Source: RGIG464 sp045643185
GTDB taxonomy: Bacteria; Myxococcota_A; Bradymonadia; UBA4248
Direction: 5' to 3'
DNA length: 6,753 bases
Assembly (NCBI GenBank): GCA_045643185.1
Contig: JAZUKH010000179.1
Span: 1 to 6,753 of the forward strand
Shown: positions 1 through 4,929 of the stretch, piece after piece
How positions within the stretch are numbered: position 1 is the stretch's first letter
How the letters are laid out: each line of letters begins with the position of its first letter
Notes under the pieces: model-generated
The model's database searches: none
Told to the model about the DNA's origin: nothing
Seen by the model: only the letters and a program-made list of their open reading frames with translations
Program-made: the position numbers and the translations under genes

Positions 1-1
1 C

Positions 2-190
2 TCTTTGTCGCATACAAGCAACGTCGTGTCGTCTTTGCAGACATCCGAAGTGCAAGTCTCCGAATCGTCATCGGACGAGTCTGAACATGCACAGAAACAA
101 GCTGAACAAGAGATCATAAGTGCCAATAAAGAAATAACTGATTTTTTCATAGGAATCCTAAAATCGAAGCATACTCAAAGCCATACATGA
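2..190 (+). CDS. C-terminal end of a hypothetical protein, truncated by the window edge
   Basis: The frame is open from the left edge to a TGA at 188-190, so this is most simply the last 62 residues of a gene starting outside the window. A TTG at position 5 is the only near-edge start and has no visible ribosome binding site. The visible part begins with a Ser/Gln/Glu-rich, probably disordered stretch (SSLQTSEVQVSESSSDESE). A likely amphipathic helix rich in Gln, Glu, Ala and Lys follows, then a hydrophobic patch (ITDFFIGIL) and a basic tail. No family is recognised. The stop overlaps the ATG of the next ORF as ATGA, a common arrangement for translationally coupled genes. It could still be a chance open frame, since only the end is seen. 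Confidence 0.4.
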   Translation, partial: SLSHTSNVVSSLQTSEVQVSESSSDESEHAQKQAEQEIISANKEITDFFIGILKSKHTQSHT

Positions 191-360
191 CGCATGCTGA
201 CCTCGGTAAGCGAAAAAAAAGGCACTATGATTTAGCGCCCAAAACATTGGGTGTCAAATCAGATCATGACAAATGGTGTGAAATTCGTCGAACGCGTGGT
301 GGCGCGTTGCCGGTCCGCACGTCTCTACAGGAAATGGCTATGATTGATGTTTTAATATAA
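187..360 (+). CDS. possible small 57-residue protein, start overlapping the upstream stop
   Basis: An ATG at 187-189 overlaps the preceding TGA by ATGA and opens a 57-codon frame ending in TAA at 358-360. The product is basic in its first half (MTHADLGKRKKRHYDLAPK) and has no signal peptide or membrane segment. No family is recognised. The stretch at about 312-329 (residues GGALPVRTSLQ) is a piece of an interspersed repeat: the 11-mer at 316-326 recurs twice near 4760-4791. The C-terminal half may therefore be repeat DNA read through by chance, or a repeat captured into a gene end. The ATGA coupling is the main argument for translation. No independent Shine-Dalgarno is evident. Confidence 0.3.
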   Translation: MTHADLGKRKKRHYDLAPKTLGVKSDHDKWCEIRRTRGGALPVRTSLQEMAMIDVLI

Positions 361-389
361 ACGTTCGCAACACTTCTAAAAAAATTATG

Positions 390-531
390 CGCGCCCCTCT
401 TGCACGGGATCTATTTCCCTAAACTGGCTAACGCCTACCCCTCGTAGAGACGCAAAATTTTGCGTCTCACCGACGGTTCGCTTGCGCCGCCTATTCGCGT
501 TGAGAATACGGCGGACGCGCGGCGGCTATTT
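390..531. repeat. interspersed palindromic repeat, degraded copy 1 plus a second repeat module
   Basis: The left part (390-468) aligns with the hairpin cluster at 1346-1428 and with 6661-6738 but is diverged. The first two hairpins are largely destroyed, while a perfect 22-bp palindrome (447-468, arm gagacgcaaaa) is retained. The right part (485-531) is a second module starting gcgccgcctattcgcgttg. It recurs at 6519-6566 with one base difference over the shared stretch. Within it, ccgcc-tattc can pair with gaata-c-ggcgg. The repeat lies just beyond the 3' end of the minus-strand gene at 553, so transcripts of that gene would run into it. Confidence 0.75.
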
Positions 532-552
532 CATGCCCACCGTGGATTCAAT

Positions 553-1248
553 TCATTCAATTGGAGCACCGATGCTATTTCGGATTTCATGATTTTTCTT
601 GATGTGTTTAGAGATAGTATCAAGCTTTTTAGCGATTTCCATGCCCTTTTCAGCACATGGTTTAATTATTTCATTCACACTATCTATGTTCTTATTCAGT
701 AAATTATGTGTGAGCTCATTTCTATATTTGTTCCATTGAGAAGAATGATCCCATTCATAAATATCGAATAAAGCATCTTGAATCTCAATGCCTTCACAAA
801 AACGTTTTAATGTCGATAAGTAACTGTTATCTTGATAACTTTCTTGTGTGGAATGAGCCCATGTGATGATATTGTGAATGATATGCATTTTATCTGAAAT
901 CGTTAGTTGTGATAATATTGTATTTTCGGACATGTTTTTATATGCGTTTTGTATTTTTTGAGATAAGAATGGACGTGATCCCCAATCATCAACGTTTTCT
1001 GAGCGATAAAATATCGCCATGTGATAAAGCATAGAGCGTAAACGGTCTTCAATACAAGCATAGTCAATAAAAATTGCTTCAAAATAGAAGCCATTATCGA
1101 TGGCTCTATTATATTTTTCCATTATTTCTTTATATGTATAATATTTATCCATGTTATCCTCAACGGGACTAATTTTGGGGGAATACTTTTGCTGCGAGTT
1201 TCTTGACGGTTGATTGTTTTGAGTGGAACGAGTTTCTTGGCTTGACAT
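553..1248 (-). CDS. HEPN-like helical protein with an Rx4H motif, uncharacterised
   Basis: A 231-residue product. I place the start at the ATG at 1248 because AAGGAG lies 7 nt upstream of it. The longer frame opening at 1278 adds ten residues but has no Shine-Dalgarno. Residues 1-30 are Ser/Gln/Asn-rich and probably disordered; the rest is predicted largely alpha-helical. A first helix (about 55-75, YFEAIFIDYACIEDRLRSML) and a late W-x-x-Y-R-N-E-L-T-H segment (R176, H181) give the Rx4H pattern of HEPN proteins. Many HEPN proteins are RNases acting in toxin-antitoxin, abortive-infection or CRISPR-linked roles. Assignment rests on motif and helical pattern only. No MNT nucleotidyltransferase or other antitoxin partner is visible. 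The gene is clearly more AT-rich than its neighbours, suggesting acquisition, and is bracketed by palindromic repeats. Alternatively it could be a non-catalytic HEPN relative or an unrelated helical protein. Confidence 0.85.
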   Translation of the reverse strand: MSSQETRSTQNNQPSRNSQQKYSPKISPVEDNMDKYYTYKEIMEKYNRAIDNGFYFEAIFIDYACIEDRLRSMLYHMAIFYRSENVDDWGSRPFLSQKIQNAYKNMSENTILSQLTISDKMHIIHNIITWAHSTQESYQDNSYLSTLKRFCEGIEIQDALFDIYEWDHSSQWNKYRNELTHNLLNKNIDSVNEIIKPCAEKGMEIAKKLDTISKHIKKNHEIRNSIGAPIE

Positions 1249-1255
1249 AGGTGTT

Positions 1256-1261
1256 CTCCTT
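1256..1261 (-). promoter_or_regulatory. Shine-Dalgarno AAGGAG that fixes the start of the HEPN-like gene
   Basis: On the minus strand this reads AAGGAG followed by 7 nt (aacacct) and ATG at 1248. The alternative in-frame ATG at 1278 is preceded by tagcgttcatgcagaattaatc, which has no purine-rich ribosome site. The site therefore decides for the shorter, 231-residue protein. Confidence 0.75.
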
Positions 1262-1272
1262 TTGTTGGTTGT

Positions 1273-1296
1273 GTTCATGATTAATTCTGCATGAAC
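1273..1296. other. 7-bp inverted repeat in the leader of the HEPN-like gene
   Basis: The arms gttcatg (1273-1279) and catgaac (1290-1296) are exact reverse complements separated by 10 nt of AT-rich sequence. The element lies 25-48 nt upstream of the chosen start codon. It could be a dimeric repressor operator or a leader hairpin. The arms are short, so chance cannot be excluded, and I see no convincing -35/-10 pair around it. Confidence 0.3.
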
Positions 1297-1334
1297 GCTA
1301 AATATGATAATTTGGATTGTTAATGGTTGTTAGT

Positions 1335-1478
1335 GCGAAATATTCGCGCCCCGCTTACGCGGGATTTATCCCCCTAACCGGCTAACGCCGGCCCCCCGTA
1401 GAGACGCAAAATTTTGCGTCTCTACGGGAATTTAGAACGCCTTGCGGCGTTCAAGATTGCGCGCCCTGCGGGACGCGC
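1335..1478. repeat. palindromic repeat copy 2: cluster of six consecutive hairpins
   Basis: Six stem-loops follow one another almost without gaps. They are: gcgaa/ttcgc at 1335-1347; cccgc-ttac-gcggg at 1350-1363; ccggc-taac-gccgg at 1378-1391; a perfect 34-bp palindrome at 1395-1428 (half-site cccgtagagacgcaaaa); gaacgcc-ttgc-ggcgttc at 1435-1452; and gcgcg-ccc-tgc-ggg-a-cgcgc at 1459-1478 with one bulged A. Several loops are TTAC, TAAC, TTGC or TGC. Positions 1350-1443 match 6661-6753 with two substitutions and one 1-nt indel. The cluster sits between the 3' end of the lipoprotein gene and the HEPN-like gene. It may act as an mRNA 3' stabiliser or attenuator, or be a non-autonomous element of REP/MITE type. 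No clear U-tract terminator is attached. Confidence 0.85.
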
Positions 1479-1511
1479 TGGGGTGAGATTTGGTGATTAA
1501 AAGATTACTGA

Positions 1512-3419
1512 TTAAAGATTCACCCATAAAGCGGGACGAACCGCTACATTAAGGACGTTGCTGACATCGGTTCCCTCGACGCCGATGGAACCGAGAGCGC
1601 TGATTTCCTCGGCTTTGGAATTACTGTCGCCCGGCGACCGGAGCCACCAGTAGGAATAACAGTGAACATCTGTACATGAACCGTCGTCAGTATATTTTCC
1701 TGAAACTGAACCTTTGACATAAGCACCTTTTTTGACGGCGTAGCGCGTAGCATCAGCTTGGCGATCTTTATCACTTGTAAAATAGTGTTGGGTTTCGGTG
1801 ATACTGAGCAGGAATATCTTGTCGGTTGTCGCGAGGCCAGGAGACGTGGTGTAATATGGATGAACATGAGCTGGGACGTTTGATGACACAATTTTGGCCT
1901 TCTCAGCCGTTGTAAATGCCGCATCAATGAAGTTGTCGCTCGTATAGCTTTTACCAACAGTGTTGTAGCTTGCAGCATAGCCATTCAGCCACGATCGAAT
2001 CGTACTCTTTGCCCAGGTGATGGAAATATGAGTCGTGTTGTAGGGCTGCACATCGAGCGCCTTCTCACTGATGATAAGCACTTTGACATTTGTAGAATCA
2101 ACATCAAGTACGCGCCAGGTGATCGGTTCTTTGCCATTGGTCGTGTTGTTGTCCTGTTCGTAATGGCCGAAGGTGATGATGTCACCAATTGCCGGCAGTG
2201 TTGTGCAAACACCAGCCTTGCAATAACTTGTATCAGAACAAGCAATACCGCACCCCCCACAGTAATTGTGATCGTTGTATGGATTTATGTTTTGGGCATT
2301 GCAGGTAAGCATTGCAGTCGACATATTGGCAATGCTATTACAAGATGAATTGACGCATTCAAATCCTGCTTGGCAGACGTTACCACAGCTGCCGCAGTTT
2401 GCAGAATCGAATTTCGTATCAACGATGATGCCATTACAGGTTATCACGCTACCATCTTTTCCGTCCATGCCATTTGTACCGTTACAGATGTATTGTGTTT
2501 GATCTGACTGAACGACGCCATCGATGAGGATATCGACTTTTACGCCGCCATTAGTGCAGCTGCCTTGCGCACCTGAGAAAGCCGTCGTCTGGATACTGGC
2601 GTTCTTGCCGTTTTGTCCGTCTTCACCATCTTCACCATCTTTTCCGTTTACGCCATTGCAAACATAACGAGTGCTGAGGAGTTCAGTTGTTTCGAGCGTA
2701 CCGTTATCGTTGGCATCCAAGCCAATGTCGATGCGCATACCGCCGTTGGCGCAGTTGGCGCCAACTTCGTCGGAGGTTGCGACGAGTGCATTGTGTCCGT
2801 TTTGTCCATCTTTACTGTCCTCAGCGTCTTTTCCATCCGAGCCGTTGCAGATGTACTGCGTTTGATCTGACTGAACGACGCCATCGATGAGGATCTCGAC
2901 TTTTACGCCGCCATTAGTACAGCTGCCTTGTGCGCCCGAGAAAGCCGTCGTCTGGATACTGGCGTTCTTGCCGTTTTGTCCGTCTTCACCATCTTTGCCG
3001 TTTGAGCCATTGCAAACATAGCGAGTGCTGAGGAGTTCAGTTGTTTCGAGCGTACCGTTATCGTTGGCATCCAAGCCATTGTCGATGCGCATACCGCCGT
3101 TGGCGCAGTTGGCGCCAACTTCGTCGGAGGTTGCGACGAGTGTATTGTGTCCGTTTTGTTCAGTTTTACCGTCCTCACCGTCTTTACCGTCCGAGCCGTT
3201 GCAGATGTACTGCGTTTGATCTGACTGAACGACGCCATCGATGAGGATATCGACTTTTACGCCGCCATTAGTGCAGCTGCCTTGCGCACCTGAGAAAGCC
3301 GTGGTTTGCATGCTGATTGATGTACTGTAATCATCGACAGTGTTAGCGCATGAGTTCAACAAGACGCCTGACTGCGTTAGAGCAGCGAGCGCGATAAAAA
3401 TGCTTTTATAAATTTTCAT
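1512..3419 (-). CDS. modular surface lipoprotein: DUF7151-like repeats, Cys-rich segments, DUF6273-like C-terminus
   Basis: A 635-residue predicted lipoprotein of unknown function, probably cell-surface anchored. A signal peptide (residues 1-23) ends in lipobox LNSC with Cys24. Five modules alternate A-B-A-B-A at about 38-74, 93-137, 155-192, 211-255 and 275-313. Type A runs from QTTAFSGAQGSC to YICNG; type B from ATSDEVGANCANGGMRID to RYVCNG. Both resemble DUF7151 and are joined by collagen-like Gly/Asp/Lys/Asn linkers (GKDGEDGQNG). Two Cys-rich segments follow (about 327-360 with NCGSCGNVC, and 373-405 with YCGGCGIAC). Residues 408-635 look like DUF6273, with ITWRVLDV, STIRSWLNG, YWWLRSPG and the ending VRPALWVNL. 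The start is supported by GGAG 5 nt upstream and by the signal peptide. Adhesion or ligand binding is inferred. The repeats are nearly identical in DNA, so module number may vary between strains. Confidence 0.93.
   Translation of the reverse strand: MKIYKSIFIALAALTQSGVLLNSCANTVDDYSTSISMQTTAFSGAQGSCTNGGVKVDILIDGVVQSDQTQYICNGSDGKDGEDGKTEQNGHNTLVATSDEVGANCANGGMRIDNGLDANDNGTLETTELLSTRYVCNGSNGKDGEDGQNGKNASIQTTAFSGAQGSCTNGGVKVEILIDGVVQSDQTQYICNGSDGKDAEDSKDGQNGHNALVATSDEVGANCANGGMRIDIGLDANDNGTLETTELLSTRYVCNGVNGKDGEDGEDGQNGKNASIQTTAFSGAQGSCTNGGVKVDILIDGVVQSDQTQYICNGTNGMDGKDGSVITCNGIIVDTKFDSANCGSCGNVCQAGFECVNSSCNSIANMSTAMLTCNAQNINPYNDHNYCGGCGIACSDTSYCKAGVCTTLPAIGDIITFGHYEQDNNTTNGKEPITWRVLDVDSTNVKVLIISEKALDVQPYNTTHISITWAKSTIRSWLNGYAASYNTVGKSYTSDNFIDAAFTTAEKAKIVSSNVPAHVHPYYTTSPGLATTDKIFLLSITETQHYFTSDKDRQADATRYAVKKGAYVKGSVSGKYTDDGSCTDVHCYSYWWLRSPGDSNSKAEEISALGSIGVEGTDVSNVLNVAVRPALWVNL
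2481..3308 (-). repeat. in-frame tandem repeat array inside the lipoprotein gene
   Basis: The A and B modules with their linkers form about 2.3 copies of a unit of 354 bp (first to second A) and 363 bp (second to third A). The outer A modules share an exact 89-nt identity (2497-2585 and 3214-3302). The middle A carries a few substitutions there, one changing Asp to Glu. The two B modules (2655-2789 and 3009-3143) differ at only about three positions, one being Asn to Ile. Most length variation lies in the Gly-Asp linkers. Such low divergence, including at silent sites, points to recent duplication or ongoing gene conversion. Confidence 0.9.
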
Positions 3420-3436
3420 ATAAACTCCATGGAAAT

Positions 3437-3465
3437 ATTATTGTTATGGCCATAGATTATGACAA
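3437..3465 (-). promoter_or_regulatory. candidate sigma-70-type promoter for the lipoprotein gene
   Basis: On the minus strand TTGTCA (3460-3465) is followed after 17 nt by AATAAT (3437-3442); each hexamer has one mismatch to the vegetative consensus. Initiation would fall near 3430, giving a very short leader that just includes the GGAG ribosome site (3425-3428) ahead of the ATG at 3419. The short leader and AT-rich surroundings leave room for a chance match. Confidence 0.35.
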
Positions 3466-3547
3466 CATTTCAATTGGCTGGAAGCCGTTGTTCTGCATAA
3501 CCTGGGGGGGGCGCGTAGCGACCGCCACCGGTGTGAATCAATCCCCC

Positions 3548-3568
3548 AAAAAGGCGCCTGGAAGGCGC
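3548..3568 (-). terminator. likely Rho-independent terminator of the 311-residue gene
   Basis: Read on the minus strand, GCGCC-TTCCA-GGCGC forms a 5-bp all-GC stem with a 5-nt loop, followed by CTTTTTG. It lies about 65 nt beyond the stop at 3634-3636 and upstream of the lipoprotein promoter candidate. It therefore separates the two minus-strand genes into different transcripts. The stem is short but the U-run is correctly placed. Confidence 0.55.
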
Positions 3569-3633
3569 TGTTGAGTAGTCCTAATAATCATGTCCATAAC
3601 AATAACATTCAGAATTTTCTTAGTGCATTCCTG

Positions 3634-4569
3634 TTATCGAATCATGCCGTTGTGGGGACACTCAAACCTTACCCCCTCAAGGAAGCCTCTGTCAGCGAAG
3701 AGCGCTCGAATCCGATTCCAAGCCGCGACGTTGCGTTCCAATGTGGCTTCTCTGCAATATTTGACGCCTTGACTGAGGTTATCGGTGATGCAGCCTGCGT
3801 AAATTGTGCGCATATTGTCTCGTGTAAGTGTCGGGCGAGCCCATCCTTGTGCATTGTCGCTCAGCCGCTTACAGGGCACAAAGCTGTACATGCCCGCGAA
3901 GGGGTTCTCTGGTGATGCTCCATAATAGAGGCGCATTTGCGAAGGTTTGTTTCCACATACCGAATTGCTTCCACATCCCGAATGGTTTACAGATCTCGAA
4001 CTCTTCAAGCCAACCCCAACAATCTCGGCATAAGCTTGCAGATTTGGGTCGAAATTGATGCCGCCTTTCCGGTCGAAGTAATCTCTAAAGGCACCCACCA
4101 CAAAAACGGTGTCAATGGCAAACAGATTGTTCACTCTCGATCCAAACAGCACGATGCTTCCTGGTTGCAGGTGAGCCAGTTGCGTCTGACCTCTCTTACT
4201 GGTCTGCTTGCAACAGCGATACAAAAAACGCTCGTGAAACACAAAAGGGTCTGTATTCTGGCGGCAGCATCCATTCGCATCTCGCTTCGGTTCATTAAGA
4301 TCGAGCACAGGACGGTGTATGAAGTGCGGGCATCCGTTTTCTATAGGATTGTCAATGCGTTCAACACGCGATTGCGGTTCCCATTCTCCCCAGAAAGTCA
4401 ATTCGTCATGCACCAGTTTCCCATTATCCACATACCACCCAGGTTGACAGAGAAACTTGCGTTTGTGCCTGCCATGATTCCACGGGATTAAGTCTGACTC
4501 GATCCGCCCCGTGGGGCGGATCTCTTCGCCGGGATGGATGAACTGTACAAAGGTAATCATGTTCTTCAT
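3634..4569 (-). CDS. uncharacterised 311-residue protein with HPGEE and FWGEWEP motifs
   Basis: I do not recognise this family and assign no function. The ATG at 4569 has AAGGAG 7 nt upstream, better placed than the second ATG three codons in. The product is soluble-looking, with no signal peptide or membrane helix. Segments that look like conserved cores are: IHPGEE (11-16); W30-N-H-G-R-H-K-R-K-F39; LTFWGEWEPQS (57-67); CPHFIHRPVLDLNEP (80-94); CC at 101-102 and 119-120; a beta-rich stretch PGSIVLFGS...DTVFVVG (136-159); and GASPENPFAGMYSFVPC (217-233) followed by W-A-R-P (243-246). The His, Glu, Lys and Cys content would suit metal or nucleic-acid binding, which is only inference. Codons 17-23 lie on a 10-bp perfect inverted repeat, and codons 196-207 on an 18-bp tandem duplication. 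It is transcribed alone and divergently from the AAA-ATPase-like gene, perhaps sharing that intergenic region for control. Confidence 0.88.
   Translation of the reverse strand: MKNMITFVQFIHPGEEIRPTGRIESDLIPWNHGRHKRKFLCQPGWYVDNGKLVHDELTFWGEWEPQSRVERIDNPIENGCPHFIHRPVLDLNEPKRDANGCCRQNTDPFVFHERFLYRCCKQTSKRGQTQLAHLQPGSIVLFGSRVNNLFAIDTVFVVGAFRDYFDRKGGINFDPNLQAYAEIVGVGLKSSRSVNHSGCGSNSVCGNKPSQMRLYYGASPENPFAGMYSFVPCKRLSDNAQGWARPTLTRDNMRTIYAGCITDNLSQGVKYCREATLERNVAAWNRIRALFADRGFLEGVRFECPHNGMIR
3947..3982 (-). repeat. 18-bp in-frame tandem duplication in the 311-residue gene
   Basis: Positions 3947-3964 and 3965-3982 match at 16 of 18 bases. Read in the gene frame they encode HSGCGS followed by NSVCGN, adding a second cysteine (C199 and C205, spacing Cx5C). 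The duplication keeps the frame, consistent with the gene being under coding constraint when it arose. Confidence 0.75.
4501..4522. repeat. perfect 10-bp inverted repeat within the start-proximal codons
   Basis: The arms gatccgcccc (4501-4510) and ggggcggatc (4513-4522) are exact reverse complements around a 2-nt centre. The element encodes IRPTGRI about 16 codons into the 311-residue gene. In RNA it could form a strong GC-rich hairpin about 50 nt after the start codon; in DNA it would be a palindromic protein-binding site. It is not a copy of the interspersed repeats in this window. Confidence 0.7.
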
Positions 4570-4929
4570 AGAATTTCTCCTTGTTCAACCAATGTTCAGT
4601 ATGAGCTAATAAGGTTGTTGCCACAATTTAAAGCCTTTTATAGCTGTAAATTTATAATGTCATAAAAAAAAATTCACGTCGTCAAGACAAAAACGACTGG
4701 GATTACAAAATTTTTTTGGATGAATTTTACGTGCGGAACGCGTGTAGAGATGTGCGGTTCGCACGTCTCTGCACGCCGATCGCACGTCTCTAACAGCCAT
4801 CAGTGCCTCTCTACCGGCGTTTCGGCAAAAATTCGTCATCAAATGGGTTAAATTCCGCATAAAAATCACGTAAAATGCCGCAATTTCCTGCGACGCAGTT
4901 CGCAGAAGCGAGTGGATTAGGAGCCAAAA
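4570..4929. other. divergent intergenic region, AT-rich with repeat remnants
   Basis: This 360-nt gap separates the divergent genes starting at 4569 (-) and 4930 (+), so promoters for both should lie here. The gene-C side (4620-4730) is very AT-rich. Minus-strand candidates are TTGACG (4680-4685) with TATGAC (4659-4664) at a short 15-nt spacing, and TATAAA at 4637-4642; neither is convincing. On the plus strand TAAAAT at 4871-4876 is a possible -10 for the ATPase-like gene, with only a poor -35. Hairpin repeat fragments occupy 4744-4791. No believable gene was found. A 69-codon minus-strand frame across the region is mostly translated repeat. Confidence 0.5.
4744..4791. repeat. hairpin and half-site related to the interspersed repeats
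   Basis: AGAGATGTGCG (4746-4756), loop GTT, and CGCACGTCTCT (4760-4770) form an 11-bp stem with one G·T pair. The second arm recurs alone at 4781-4791 and again at 316-326. The core GTCTCTAC and its complement also build the 34-bp palindrome of the larger repeats, so these look like shortened members of the same palindromic repeat family. Confidence 0.55.

Noticed and set aside
460..702. 80-codon plus-strand frame starting in the palindrome
   Set aside because: It starts with TTG inside a repeat and runs antisense into the HEPN-like gene.
1395..1428. Rho-independent terminator for the lipoprotein gene
   Set aside because: The palindrome is perfect, but its T-run is in the centre rather than after the stem, so it is not a canonical terminator.
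2481..3308. CRISPR-like direct repeats
   Set aside because: The repeats are long (about 354-363 bp), in frame and encode protein modules; they are not short repeats with unique spacers.
3937..4491. 184-codon plus-strand frame opposite the 311-residue gene
   Set aside because: It is antisense to a gene with a good Shine-Dalgarno and terminator; its translation has no recognisable domain and no ribosome site was seen.
4660..4869. 69-codon minus-strand frame in the divergent intergenic region
   Set aside because: Much of it (AVRDVRSACRDVRTA) is translated hairpin repeat; there is no Shine-Dalgarno.
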